DNA of 64,000 nt from Aspidiotus rigidus. Lineage: Eukaryota; Arthropoda; Insecta; Hemiptera; Diaspididae. Below, one piece after another: positions 1 through 13,094 of this stretch. Both the position numbers and the translations under genes were made by a program. Every line of letters begins with the position of its first letter. Position 1 is the first letter of the stretch. The stretch lies in assembly GCA_035079385.1 (NCBI GenBank), contig JAVHKY010000052.1:4278001-4342000 (forward strand), read 5' to 3'. The notes under the pieces are model-generated. The model saw nothing but the letters and a program-made list of their open reading frames with translations. It ran no database searches and had not been told where the DNA came from.

Positions 1-504
1 TTTTTTCAAAGTCTCCCTCCTATCATATTTAGCTTGAGAGTCGAAATTTTTCCAAGTCCCTCTCCTATCATATATGGCTCAATAGTCGAAATTTTTTCGA
101 ATCCCCTTCCTATCATATATGACTCGATAGTCGAAATTTTTTCAAAGTCTCCCTCCTATCATATTTAGCTCGAGAGTCGAAATTTTTCCAAGTCCCTCTC
201 CTATCATATATAGCTCGATAGTCAAAACTTTTCCAAGTTTTTTGTTGGACGGCGGAAGGCAAATTTCTCAAAAAGCCACTCATAGAACAGGATCCCTGTT
301 AAAATTTTGACTCTTGAGCTATATATGATAGAAGGGGGACTTGAAAAAATTCCCATCATATACGGCTCGAGAGTCAAAAGTTTTCTATGTCCCTCTCGTA
401 TCATATATGGCTCGATAGTCCAAATTTTTCCAAGTTTTTTGTTGGACAGCGGACGGCAAGATTCTCAAAAAGCCCCCTATAGAACAGGTTTCTTGTTAAA
501 ACAT
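1..504 (+). repeat. Family A repeat: tandem internal modules with two right ends
   Basis: Five or more copies of a roughly 60-bp module, which reads roughly TCGAAATTTTTCCAAGTCCC then TCCTATCATATATGGCTCGA, fill this stretch. Two right termini occur, near 286-304 and 481-500. Each has a GGACGGCGGACGGC-like segment, then CCATAGAACAGG and a quasi-palindrome AACAGG-TTC-CCTGTT (slightly mutated in each copy) ending in TTAAA. The left end lies outside the window or is lost. No coding potential is credible; apparent frames are shadows of the repeat. The same termini recur at 1966, 6577, 13095, 32654, 34760, 38400 and, inverted, 51957, so this is a dispersed non-autonomous family. Confidence 0.75.
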
Positions 505-1965
505 CACTAAATATCACGACAGCCACATCTAACCACTTTCTCTGATAATAAAATCCTACTGGAACTGGATACCCGATTGATATTGATAAGTAAATTAATA
601 AGCGTAGATATCATTTCAAACAATCAAAGATCACGTTCTGTATTCATAATTCGAATCACGATTCTACATAATATTGTATTTACGCAATTGATCAAAAACT
701 CATCGCAATTGATCAAAAACACATCAAACTACTCCTACTATTCAGATGATATGTTTCTATTTACTTTCGGGATTTGTAGATTAAATCTCATTGCGCTTCT
801 CTTTTGATTTAGAGCATTCGAGTTCCTGAGAACCAAAATGTAAGAACCTACAAAATAATTTGAAATTTCATAATTCACAAAAAGCAGAAACTATATGCGA
901 TCAAGTATCATAAGTACTGTCGATTAAAATATCTACCTCTTACGACATTATGGAACATTTTCTAATGTTGTTCCGCGATTTGTGAAATAAATCTCACAGG
1001 CTAGTTTTTCCTTGGATTTCGAGAATTCAAGTACTTGTGGACTAAAACATAGGACCTACAAAATAATCTAACGATAAGGAAAATTCATCTACCAGTATCG
1101 GATACTTGGATTGATAAATATGTAAGAGCAGTATCACTTCATGCGATCGAGAATCACATTCTGTATTCAAAATTCGAATCACGATTCTATTTCTACAATC
1201 GATCAAGAGCACATCAACCTACCGTACTTACTATTTTCAACCTCTTTCTCCTGTTAATGAGTAATAGTTCACTTGCGCTTATTGATCTTTTCATCCGATA
1301 GACTTCATCCACAACAGAAAACACAAAACCTGGCCGTTCATTTTGTAATTGGTTTTCTTAGGAAATTAGAATTTCAACTTCTCGCTGATCCTATTTCGTT
1401 CCAAATTTCATATAATACCAGTATACGAAAAACCGAAGCTAGATGCGATCACAAATCAATGATACCCATTTATGTTTTCCAACACTATCCTATCGAACAA
1501 TTTTTAATTTTGTTTCGTTATTCTGGCTGAAAAATGAATATCCATTGTTTCTCAGTTGTTCAGTTCAGTCCTCTTTCACTTTCAAAGTTTCGAACACAAA
1601 ATAGCAGAATGATAATAATGACATATGAATTTTGATAATAATAAAAATTTTCTGACAATATTGATATTCAACCTATCGATGTTGTGCTGAATGATAGCCG
1701 ATAGCACCCTTGCTGTCGACACGCAGGACCGAGTGAGCGCACCCCGGTGGCCACTGATCGACAGACACCACGTTCGACGGTTTGTAAACAAACCGCGCTT
1801 TATTATATAGGATTTTTTTCACTTCCATTCTTCACTTCCATCTCTCGCTATTATAAGGGGCGAAGACTATTCGATGAATGGAAGCTCTATTAGATATAAT
1901 ACTATAGAAGGGTATCAAAAGTCTAATAAAGAGGTAAAAGACTAGCCATAAAAAACTCACGGGAT
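505..1965. other. Intergenic, degenerate internal repetition
   Basis: No gene is seen. Two kinds of diverged direct repetition are visible. A block at about 784-860 resembles 988-1064; both end in ACCTACAAAATAAT after a similar GAGTTCCTG or AAGTACTTG context. A block at 569-735 resembles 1098-1225; both contain AATTCGAATCACGATTCTA followed by an ATCAA-AACACATCAA-type stretch. This suggests an old tandem duplication that has since decayed. Confidence 0.5.
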
Positions 1966-2167
1966 CTTTAACGGAGTTAAAAGAGGGATGGCAGAGAACC
2001 TGTCTTATGGGGCACGTGGGATCTAAAAAATGTAGATTGTGACGTCACAGGCCCAGGTATGATACGAGGGGGACTTAGAAAATTTTCGAACTCCGAGCTT
2101 TGTAGGCCGGACGGTAGACGGTAGGCATTTTTTCCGAAAAAACCCCCGATAAAACTGGTTTTCTGTT
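1966..2167 (+). repeat. Family A repeat, short complete copy
   Basis: The left end CTTTAACGGAGTTAAA is followed by a mutated GAGAACCTGTCTTATGG. The right end has a GGACGGTAGACGG segment and ACTGGTTTTCTGTTAA. The copy is about 200 bp, so it lacks most internal modules. It contains the palindrome GTGACGTCAC at about 2040. Confidence 0.7.
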
Positions 2168-5100
2168 AATGAGCTTCAGCTGCGTATGATTCCTATGGAG
2201 AAGAACGTATGGAACATACTTGCAGTTGTCTTTCCTGAGAATCACTTATAGATTTGGTAAGAGTGTGCCAATTCCTTGAAAAGGGTCATTCAGAGATCTT
2301 GTTAGAGGGGACTGCTGTTGGATGTATGAAAGCTTCAGCTTGCAGCTACTGCTCTGGAGGAGGGAGGGGAAGGAATTACACCATAGACAATTTTGGACAG
2401 ACGCCTTAATTTCCATGAGAAATTTTTTCGTTATACTACAATGATGACTTCCGTATAAACGAAGCAGTGAAGCAGAAGCAAATTGCTGCGTTCTGTGCTG
2501 AAGAATCTGCAAAATATCCCTTCACCTACTTGTTCTGGATGGAGCAAGGCTATCTATTTTACTTAGTAAGAACGATTCAGTTTTTCCACAGAAAATATCC
2601 CTCACTATCATTATTGAACTAAGTTCCCTTCTCACTTTTAGAGTAGTTAATTCGTAACCCACGACCATTTCCGAATAAGTAATTGAAGTATCGTAATATC
2701 CAAAATTTCTAAAATAGAGATATTTTGTGAACATTTTTTGCGGTCATCTGCGGTATCTCATCTCTAGACCACTCTCCAGACGTGTTTTTATTTTTATTAA
2801 AACATAAGTATCCGTATCTCCAAGTTAGTGTTTATGATGATGACCAGCCGGTGCCTGGTCCAGATGACTCGATCCGACTTCCCTCACGATGATAGAACTT
2901 TAGACTTTTTTGAGATCAACTTTATTGTCATAAAACGAACAAAACTCGCGGATTAATTCTTTACGTTAATGCTAATTACAATCGAGCGACGCGGAAGTTA
3001 TGTTAATTTCGGCTTCTTTTCTTTGATTGACACTCACACTCGACTGCCCCCCGATTGTACTCCTTATATACGGTCGATAATAGGCCCCGGCCTACACCTC
3101 GTTGCATGTTATGATGATTTCATATCTCACGATCATCGTCGATTTACTCTATTTTGCTGACATTGTTTGTTGACACTTCTCGACGATGATTTCACGATGA
3201 TTTCAATGGTCAAATCGCGCTAATTTCACGGCGTTTGCTAGTCGCGGTCAGAGACCTACGCTCGCTCCGCAAATTCCGTACACCATAGTGTTATCATTAC
3301 AAAGTACTCTATACAATCGAGTGGGAGCCGTTATCACTAACTGATATTATGAGCACGTATGGAGTCGATTGATTATTCTGGATGAAAATTGTATTTTTGT
3401 AATGATAACGGAACAGAGAACGGAAATGAATTCTTAGACGGGGTGCAGTCTTTGATTCGAAGCGTGATGCCTTGACACTCACTCAGATGTACGGGAAGGG
3501 GAAAGCCTCTCTGATTTTTTTCTTTTAGTTTTCTCTTTCTGTCTGGGTCGGCAGTGTGAAAATATGTCTTATCTCTATTGCCTCTAATTGATACCTTTTG
3601 TCAACGTGTCGGAATTTTATTCGGATGTCCGTCCTAAGATTACTGAGAAATCTAACCCTGTCTTGCCTAAATTTTTCTGTGCATATGTCCTTCCTGGTGG
3701 TTTCACGTCCCTAAACTGAACATGCTCCACTATCGTGAGCTATAGCCGGTCGTGTTAGTTAGAAGCATCGCAGTGCACTGCGTCTTGCTTGGTGGCAATC
3801 GTGTAGGGGAGTTTTGGCTTGTTCGTATTGAGGCAGGTTGACCCCGAGGATTGGAGCAAGGTTACCACGCCCTGTCCAGGGATCTGTAAGTCGAAGACCT
3901 CCGATCTTCGTAGTTTTTTTTGTTTCTATTCTCGAATATAGAAAATGCAATGCTCATCCTTGGACAGAACGGAAGCAGTTAAATTTAGTAGTGGTATGCC
4001 GATAGCTTTTGGATCACGACATTACAATTCACGTCCAAATCTCTGGATTGTAGATAAAACACTAAAAAGAGCATCAGTTGATTTCGCGATTGTGCGATGA
4101 TTCTCTTAGAATATTCATTGCGTGATGCGATGAGCTTTGGTCGTGACGATTTGATACCAGTATCGAAATAAATATACGAAGTTCGAAGCTCGAGAATAGC
4201 TGAATAAGCATAAGGTTCACATCGTACGAGCTACCGGAAAATACCCACGCGCGGTCTTCAGACCTGCAACAAGGCGTTGGCCAAAGCCTATTCGCTCGCG
4301 TATATTAAGGAACTGTACGTTCGTAATTATTATTACAGACATATCAGTGAAAAGCTGAAAGTATTGCTCTTTTGTATCGTATTTGTTTGTAGTTGCGCGA
4401 GTATACATATTGTTGTTCGAATGCAGTAATAAAGTATCAGTTCTAACTCATGTCGCCTTGGATTTGTAGTTCGGAAGCTATCCGGTCATCTCGAAAGGGG
4501 ACGCTCGTTCCTCTCTCATCACCATTTATACCTAAAAACATATCTAGTGACACGGCGACAAAAAATTTAATTGAAGGGATGCTGAAAATGATATATTATA
4601 GCCACAAAGGAAATCTTCTCGAGGTTCAAAAAAATTTTCTGAATAAAAAAGATTGCTCACCGTGAAAATCCATTCTGAGCATTTTTCTGCTTCGATTAAC
4701 AATCAACCACTCAAAAAACTACATTGATGTCTTTTTTCTCATTCTTTCAACTTAATCCTTTATTAGCCAAACACAAGCTAATTATTCCTCTCTGCATTCT
4801 ACTCCACATCATGTACGAGTATCTTTCCAGACTCTCAAGGCTGATGCTACCTTAATTCGTACTCTACATCACACTGGCAAAACGTATGAAGTGATACTTC
4901 CCTACATATTCTGCACATACTCCTTGAATTTAATACACGGGTGTGTTGTACATATTGTACTTCTAATTTTGAATGGGTCACCAAATTTGTACAGTTGATG
5001 CGAAGAAAAATATGAGGAGCCACAAGACGGAGTTTTACAATGGAAATGAAAAAAATAAAATGAAGATTCATTTTACATGGTTCCAGTCGCAAGAAGGCTT

Positions 5101-6576
5101 TTTATTACAATTACATTGGACTCGGTAATATCGGCTTATTTTTATTGTTATTCATATTGATACTATATTAAGGGCCGGAACAAATGGGATGTGGGTCTTC
5201 GCGTTATCGTGCTCTCATTATGTGGAGCGCATAAGGACAGATTGACATGAAAAGAATGATAAAACGAAAAAAAAGAACTCTAGAGATATTTATGCGTTGT
5301 ATATTATGTTAAGGCGTTTCCAATATTGTATCCACTGTAAAAAGGAGTAAGCTACTTACAAGAAAAGATACCTGTTTCGTCTTTTTATCATAATTACGGC
5401 TACGAAAACATCGGCCCTAATGTGTATGTTTGCTGAAAAATTGTCTCCGTGAAGTGCCCCTCTCTTTCCTTTCTTACAATCCATCCAAAAAATACAGCGT
5501 ATAATCTCTACCCTATTTCTACTTCATTCATATTCAATATGAGTTATCATATACCTTCTACGTTTTCATTTTTCTCATAATAAAAGAAAGACGTTTTCAA
5601 CGCAGCGCTTTGACAATGATCGATGACGCAATTTTTTATTCGTAAGCAATTTCAAATGCAAGTGTTGTCTCGCATTCTTGAATTTGTATCACTTCTCGAG
5701 GATATTGTATTGATCGAGAGGATATATTGATCAAGATTCTCACTCGGTGTAACATCAATTCTTGGCAGTTGTTTCCAACCTGCCGAACGTCTATCGTTGT
5801 GAATTTAGGTTGTACAGAAACCTGTCGTCCATTTTGATATCAACTAAAGAAAAGTATGTTGTCAGAGTGCGTAGGGTCTCCAACCGTGGCCACTACTTCG
5901 GCTTGCTGATCTGTCCCAGACTCCCGGTGCTCGTCGTACTCGTGTCTACTTGTACGACTCGCACCTCAGTGTGTTCGCAGTACTCTTTTGAGATACATCT
6001 CTCGACCACAGGGATGCCCCCCGCGTATACCTTGACGCCATCGTGGGTTACCCGTTCCCGGGTTCTGACCGGGAACCCCCCAGGAGGTACCTTAATTCTT
6101 AAAATTGATGATAACAGTAGCGTTTTGGTGAGATCTATCATTTTTTTTTTTCATCCAGAACTGCGATATCGTATTTTTTTAAAATTATGAACAAAAAACA
6201 CTCAGAATCATACCGAAGGCGGAGAGCTACGTTTTTACACTCACTCGCTCCTTTGGTGTAAATTCAAATCTTTTTTTCTCTCCAGTTTTAAATTTCGTAA
6301 AGGAAAACCTCGAAATTTGTATCGCCGCTGTTACACGTGAGGTCAAGTCCATGAGCAATATGACAGCAAAACTTACGAACACAGAAAAATGGACAATAAA
6401 AAGACCCAATTCTTACTATGTGGAAAATAAGGAAATATTTTCGTCCCCAGAAACGAGCATGATTAACGTTACTGACTTCGCGTTGTTACGCCGGCAACTA
6501 TTATGGGCTAATGATTATTCTTCTTAGGGGATGACCTAAGGTCACTCGAAAACACTCACGCATCATACAGAGCGGA
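2168..6576. other. Intergenic, no recognisable gene
   Basis: I find no homology-bearing reading frame. Two patches stand out. 2830-3285 has an LTR-like look on the minus strand (GTATATAAGG, an AATAAAG-type signal, TGTACGG start); it is discussed in findings. 5890-6141 (minus) is locally GC-rich with an 82-codon open frame containing proline-glycine turns, but I recognise no family and see no initiation or splice context that decides it. Confidence 0.45.
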
Positions 6577-7166
6577 AAAACGACGGCTTCCTTAACGGAG
6601 TTGAACGAGGAACGCGAGGAACCTGTTCTACACTATGAATCAAATTGTAATATGATAGAAGAGGAACTTGGAAAAATGTCGACCTCCAAGCTATATATGA
6701 TAGGAGGGGGACTTGGAAATATCATATATTGCTCGAGAGTCAACATTTTTCCAAGTCCCCCTCCTATCATATACAGCTCGGAGGTCAAAATTCTTTCAAG
6801 TCCCCTCCCATAGCTCGAGAGTCGAAATTTTGCACAGTTTTTCGCCGGACGGCGCACGGCGTACGCCAAAATTTTCAGAAAACCCCCCATAGAACAAGTT
6901 CCCTGTTGAAATTCAAAGAAGCCTAGTATAAAGCTAGTATAAAGAAGGGTTAGACCTTTAGCCTAGCATAATATAGTTCGAGAGTACCTGATTTTTCTTG
7001 ACTTTCAAGCTATATATGCTAGGAGGGGAATAGCTTCGACGTCGAAATTATTTCAAGTCCCTCTCCTATGATAATAGTGCTCGAGAGTAGAAAATTTTCC
7101 AAGTTTTTTACCGGACGGCGCACGGCAAATTTCTCAAAAAAACCCATAGAACAGGTTCCCTGTTAA
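6577..7166 (+). repeat. Family A repeat, composite copy with long hairpin
   Basis: The left end AAAACGACGGCTTCCTTAAC matches copies at 32654 and 38400. Internal modules form a near-perfect hairpin: 6691-6720 pairs with about 6751-6780 (CCAAGCTATATATGATAGG against CCTATCATATACAGC). A first right end lies near 6890-6910 (ACAAGTTCCCTGTTG). A CTAGTATAAA-type stretch follows at 6924-6975. A second right end lies at 7148-7166 (GAACAGGTTCCCTGTTAA). This is most simply read as two fused or nested copies. Confidence 0.75.
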
Positions 7167-7399
7167 TAATATGGATCATGCTGTAGGCTCTTCATGTTTC
7201 GCTACGTCGTTGTCATTTTTTCGCAAAACTCAACGAGCCGGTCATACATTTTTGACTATCATAAATAGAGAATACGTTAAATGAACCAACAATAATGTAC
7301 ACTAATTAGAACGATAATTACCACAATGAGTAAATGAACGACGAAACGACAAATACTACAATGAGTAAATGAAAGAGGAGGATTTGCAGAAGCCGCAGA

Positions 7400-7460
7400 A
7401 ATAAAACAACAAGCACTTTCGGCTAAGAAGCCATCAACGGGCGGAGAATAGAAAGCGACT
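7400..7460 (-). ncRNA. Degenerate hammerhead-like motif (PLE tail relic)
   Basis: Read on the minus strand, GATGGCT, a 4-nt loop and AGCCGAAAG form a stem II followed by the GAAA box. The palindromic AAGTGCTT follows as a possible stem III. The CUGANGA box is mutated (CCGTTGA). The same block layout occurs at 17410-17460. It is probably the remnant of a Penelope-like terminal repeat; activity is not expected. Confidence 0.35.
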
Positions 7461-7488
7461 CTTGAATGAGTCTTGTATTACCGAGCCA

Positions 7489-8742
7489 GAATGTGCTAAT
7501 CACTTTTTATCGGTATACACCGAAAAGCCAAGCCCACAATCGTTCAAAACATGGCGTTGACAATGAACTTGGAAATTGTACTCTAGGGGGGGGGGGGGGG
7601 GATTCAATCTTCCTGAAAGAATTTTCAACTCAAGATGTGAATTCTGCCCTCAAAGAATTGAAACCAAAAAGGGGTATGGGGCCTGATGGAGTCCCATTCT
7701 ACATCTATAAAGGATGCAGAGAAATTTTAGTGCTTCCGCTTAGGTACCTCTTTAATTTGATACTTCATACATGCTCGTATCCTCGCTCGCATTATGTATC
7801 CCTGCTAAAATTGTTGAATCTGTGCTGTTCAGCAAGTTGAATCCTCAGACAAAGAATTTAATCTCGTCGCACCAGCATGGTTTAGTAGGGAGGAGATCGG
7901 TACAAACTAATCTCCTGGAATTGACTTATCATATTACATAAAGTACTAGATGAAAGAATATCCTCTCAATTAGACATTATATATTTAGATTTTGAAAAAG
8001 CTTTTGATAAGGTTGATCATTACAAATTACTCGAGAAACTTGATTTCATGGGTTTCTCCGACTCTCTCATTGAACTGTTTTGGACTCATTTATTTGAAAG
8101 AAAACAGTATGTCATGTTCAAGGGGCCTAAGTCTGGAATATTCGATAGTTCTTTGGAGGTACCACAGGAATTTGTTCTGTGTCTGTATCCTTACTTATGA
8201 TTGACGTAGGTAAAGATTTAAGCCATTCGCGGTGCTCACTGTATGCCGCGGATGCGGTGTAAAGCTATTCAAAAAGGTACACCAATTGGAGGATTCTGTG
8301 TTGCTGCAGCGGGATCTCGATATGTTTACGAGATGGAGCGAGGAAAATCTATGCCTTTAAACACGAACAAATGTAAAGTCATGACGTTCTCTCGCAAGCG
8401 AACTAAGATCCAGGCAGAATATCAAGTACGTGGAGAGATCTTGGAATCAGTTGAGGAGATTAGGGATCTAGGTGTCCTCTTTGATACCAGAATAAACTTT
8501 GATTGCCACTTACACAAGGTACGAAATAACGCAAAAGCAATCTGGGAATCATTATGAGACAAACCAGATCTTTTGTCAACATGTCTGTTCTCCGCTTCCT
8601 GTATCTGGTGCTTGTACGATCGCATCTGGATAGTGCAAGTGTGATATGGGGTCCAGTAGGTAAGGGGAAGTTGAAATCAAATGAAACACGTGGTATTCAA
8701 GACTCCAGAACGATTACAAGCGTATACAAACGTAACTGGTGA
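7489..8742 (+). pseudogene. Jockey/CR1-type LINE reverse transcriptase, decayed
   Basis: Translating across frames gives a recognisable non-LTR reverse transcriptase in order. The pre-RT segment PECANHFLSVYTEKPSP starts near 7488. The finger motif MGPDGVPFYIYK lies near 7676-7710, then HQHGLVGRRSVQTNLLE near 7872. Motif A YLDFEKAFDKVDH lies near 7980-8020. A mutated motif C reads SLYAADAV near 8238, where the family has YADD, so one catalytic aspartate is lost. The downstream block KVMTFSRKRTK...DLGVLFD runs 8370-8490, followed by an LVRSHLDSASVIWGP thumb-type segment near 8610-8655. At least four frameshifts or stops separate these pieces, and a G16 run at 7586-7601 probably drove one. The endonuclease domain is missing, as expected of a 5'-truncated insertion. 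Exact clade needs a tree. Confidence 0.85.
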
Positions 8743-8938
8743 GTTCGCAAGAACCGATTTTCTTTATGACTTAATTATAAAAAAATTAAGATTTTTCTTT
8801 CCGAAATAGGCCTAAGCCAACTGTATAATGTGGTGAGATGGATGGTATCCACTTTACTTGTGACGAATTCAATAACGTGTCGATAGCATATGCTGTCAGA
8901 CATGAACTGATCATTTGACCGTCGTTCATTCCGTCCTC

Positions 8939-8941
<3 letters not shown>

Positions 8942-8971
<30 letters not shown>
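8942..8971 (+). repeat. Poly(A) tract, likely LINE tail
   Basis: Thirty uninterrupted A residues lie about 200 bp after the last recognisable LINE coding segment and in the same orientation. This fits the 3' tail of the truncated LINE, although an unrelated A-run cannot be excluded. The intervening 8743-8941 would be its 3' UTR. Confidence 0.55.
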
Positions 8972-8975
<4 letters not shown>

Positions 8976-11900
8976 CTACTGGGAAAATCCCAAGATAGTG
9001 CGTACAGTGAGAGTACAAATTTGGTCTATCGCAGAAATTAATTGTTGGTAAGAATCGTTGCGGCCCTTTGCAAAACGGACAGCCGACGTCCGAGAGTCTG
9101 ACGAAGAAATATGTATTAGGAGCTTCAGAGGTGTAGAATCTGGTGTGTATAAAATATTATGCTGGTTTACTGAGCTGATCATATGGAATCTGTTTCTGAT
9201 AGGACGAATCTAGCGGTGAATCAGGGGGTGTAAATATGCCTGCGCGTTTACGCTTGCCACCTTCGAACAAATTCTTTAGTACAAGCCTACCCTATAATAT
9301 CGAACCCCCATTTAAATTTCAAATTTCACCCCTGAGAAAACTCTCTGATCACAAGCTTTTCAAAATAGAACAACCTCGATTGTTCGATTGAAATCGTGTG
9401 GCAATAGAAATTTTTGGAAAACTGTTCCGAGCTCTGTGCCGTTTTACAAAGTCTGAACTATATTGAACAAAAATGATTTGTTCCAAAGTTCTGGTGAATC
9501 TGGCACACCGCCCACTCTGTTACTTTTTTGGTAAACCCGTAACGGTTTTGGAATACTAGAACTGTTGTTAGTTTTCTTATTGTATTGTGTTTAATAATTT
9601 TTCGAGTGCGAACTATTTTATAATATGTCTCTTGACACTGATTCTTTTTTTGTGTGGTGCATTGAAATACGCTTTGTACCACTCGCAAATTCACTCGATT
9701 TGATCACGTGGAAAAAATTTAGCGTCAAAAGACATACAAAACAGCCTGCGTTTTTTTTTTTTCTTTCTTTTTCAAGGACCACCTTCTTCTGACGAGGTAC
9801 TGACAAGCGCAGATAAATGGATGGTGAATGAAAAATTTCGCCAAATTCGTTTTTATACAAGTTTACATGATATTGATAGACCACTTCATCGTAGCCAGAT
9901 TCATATCGCATGTTCCTCTCACATTCACTATATCGAGTTAAATGCTCAGTTTCAATGATAACAAAGTAGTCCTGTAGCTTTTTGTATATTTTGTTTTCCT
10001 CTCTCCTTTTTTCTAGATTTTATTTTCGTCAATATCTCTATAATAATGGGTACTTATACAAAGAGTGGATAATATGGTAAAGATCGCAACGTACAGATAG
10101 GAGGGAGCCTTGGGCGATCACATTGCGAACGGATGGGCGAGTGAGTCTATCTAATGTACATTCTTCAATCCGTTGGCTAGAAGCGGTCGAGTGGGCTTCT
10201 TTTGCAAATCGTATTCTTTTGTACTCCTATGTTTTTTTCTACTTCATTTTTTTCTTTTTCAAATATTTTGATCTGTCAACGACTGTGAGCTTGTAGTTTC
10301 AAATTCACTCCTGTTCAGTTCAGCTGTTCGCTTGTTCACAATAAAAAGTGTGCAACATTTGCAATATGACGGAAAACTAAAATTTATGCAAAGATTTACA
10401 GAACGTTCGCCCCCAATAATTTGGCTTAGTCCGCCAAACGTATATATGTGTGCCTATGTATGATAGTTTGCCTCTGTGCAAATTCGTTCGCTTACGGTGA
10501 CTTCATATTAAGACGTGTACTTTGTAAATGTATGCTTATCCATTTTTATGGTGACGTTTTAATTTAATGATTGTAAATGTTTCACAATCGCATTAATATA
10601 CGACTTATGCAGTTAGTATTTCAGTATGTACTTCAATACGAACTGAATAAATGCGTGCGTATCGTAGAAAAGGACCGACATTTTTATGAACGTATATACG
10701 TTCTTTTCAAAAACTTTTACGACTTTTATAGAACCGTATATACTGTCCTCTTATTTGACGAAGAGAATACAAAAAGAAAAAACTATAGTCCAAAAACTAT
10801 GCGCTAGGTACAGAACACATTTTAAAAGAGGCGCCCGCGAGAGGGTGCGACATATGCGGGTTGACAAAAAAAAAAAAAAAATGCGCAGGTAGAGATAATA
10901 AATAGCTACCAGCTGGTTATTGGTAACAACTAAATTCGCGTAAATCGTATTCACACTATTTTTCGGGGTAGATTAGAAAGCGTGTACTTAGTATGAAAAA
11001 GGCGACCACAACAGCCACAGCGCGATACAGTGGCTGTGTGACAGTTTCACTCGGCTCGGATCGTTTCAATTATATCGTGACCGTTCGTCTCGGTCGTAAA
11101 ATTATTTTTTTTCCTCAATTGATGAACGATTGACGGGGAGCGTGAACCACACGGTCCCGTTCGCGTCGCGTCGCGTCGCTGCTCACCGCGCGAGAAAACC
11201 GACGAATTCGATTTTCCACCGATTTTTCGATAGCGCGTACTGCTCGTAAAACTTTGCGTCCCTTTGCAAGTCGATGGCACTGCACGCGCACGTAAAAGGT
11301 GTCACTTACCGAGAGAAACGCCAACTAAAAGCGGGGCTGGGGCGTCGCAACAGTAAGAGATTGCTTTCTTCGTAAGGCTTGTCGTAAGCAGAAGAAGCAC
11401 TTAACGCAATAAAGCGCCTTCCGAGTCATAAAAACGCGTCGAGCAATAATTCGCGCCAAATTCGAGCTTAGCCACGGGTTAATCTGTACAACCATGCGGT
11501 GACGGTCCATCATTTGAAGGAAGAGAGCGACAGAGAGAAAAAGAGGAGGGGAAAGGTTACCCGCGAGCGGCGCTTATATATTTCAGGGAGCAGTGTGAGA
11601 CAAAGAGAATTTTTAGTAGTCGGTCGTAAAGCTTGTTTACACCGAGAACTCGATTAATCGATTGCTATCGAGGATCACAATTTTACGATCTGTCGTTAAA
11701 AGTCACCGCGTCCGTCCTTTAAACGAGGCAACGTCCATCCTTTGCGGGTCTATATACCTCGTCGAGCAGGATTTTTACTATCGGAAGACGTTCGCTTCTC
11801 CGCTGATAAAAGTTTCACGTGATCCCCTCACACCCTTATGCCTTTTTGATCGTTACACGTTATAGTAATAAGTACTGTACTAAACTGTACGCTAACTAGC

Positions 11901-13094
11901 GCTTTATGTACGCCGTACACTAGCTATTTTCTCTCTTTCCGGTAACGTTTCGCCTTACCTCCGAGTCCGAAAAATCAAATTAAAAGTCCTACTCGTTTGA
12001 CGGCAATGAAACTTTTATCACTCTTCACGATGAGCATAGAGCGCGAAGGCGACTGCGAGTAATACGTTCATTACACGGCATACGGTAGCAATCTTCAGTC
12101 ATTGCCGGTTACGTTCATCGTCGCTGTCGACGTCATTTTAGATCATTCTTCTTACTGATTTTTAACGAAACTCGTTCACAACTGGACTTCGTTCATTTTT
12201 AAAATTCGTTTTTTCCTTTTTTACGCTCTTTATTTCTTCAGAAAAGTTTTAGTACAAAAGAATTGAGATGCACCGTTTGTAAAGTACGAAAATGTCCAAG
12301 TACTACCCTTTTCCTGCTGTATCCTCCCTAGCCTCATATCTGTAGCTTGCAACGGTCGAAAAATTTTTCCAAGTCCTGTGTTCACGTACTTATAAATGAG
12401 AAATTAGAATGTTGATGGCCTTATTGTTCGCTGATGGAGTATGTTTTCAAGCCAACCCCCCTCCCCTCTACCTATCTAAGGTTTAACCTCGAGCATTTCG
12501 GCTTGCCATGTATGTTTGTAAGTCCGTGGAGACTTCACGAATAAAAAGAAGTAAAAAAACGGTGTAATCCATGCTTTTATTGGAAACTAATCTAGAATCG
12601 AAATACAAAGCTCTTTACTTCAAACGAGAGCGAGAAAACGTAACGTATAAACGTATGAGAGGTCCGTAGACCGAACGAGTGAATATTCAAGTGTACATTA
12701 GGTCGAAGACCAAAAGAGTATCAAATATTGGGTAGCGTATTACGTATTGTCATGCATGCAACAATCTGATTATATTGTGAGCGAAAATGATAGTTACAGG
12801 GCGTTATCGTCCGACTTGTCTAAACGAGGAAGATAGAACGAACTGTATTTATTGACGAGTCGAAGAGTATTGGGTCGAGACTTACATGTTTATGAAAGTT
12901 CTTTCGCTCCTAGAATTTATCTTGGCCAGTTTGATTTATGACTTTCCCACTCACAATTCAAAACTCATCGAGAGAGTCCACTCTCACTCTTCATTACATA
13001 CCAAATACCTATCAGTTAAGCCAGATATTTTGTAGAATGACTCAGTTTTTAAAGTCTATCACCATGACGTCATATCAACTGATAACAGCGTAAA
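8972..13094. other. Intergenic; CpG-rich patch at about 11.0-11.7 kb
   Basis: No recognisable gene. Between about 11040 and 11720 CpG density rises sharply (for example CGCGTCGCGTCGCGTCGC near 11168). TATATA occurs at 11575 and purine-rich GAGA-like runs at 11520-11550, so a host promoter or 5' untranslated region is possible. Without a downstream coding exon this stays an inference. Confidence 0.35.

Noticed and set aside
222..404. Short open frames inside family A modules (also at 307-510, 6601-6926)
   Set aside because: They read through repeat modules on both strands, differ between copies and have no family resemblance.
5762..6190. 142-codon plus-strand frame and the overlapping 82-codon minus frame
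   Set aside because: Both strands are open because the patch is GC-rich; no recognised domain, start context or neighbour supports either.
9618..9911. 97-codon minus-strand frame starting MRYESGYDEVVYQY
   Set aside because: The first half reads smoothly but the second is simple sequence; no homology or splice context to support an exon.
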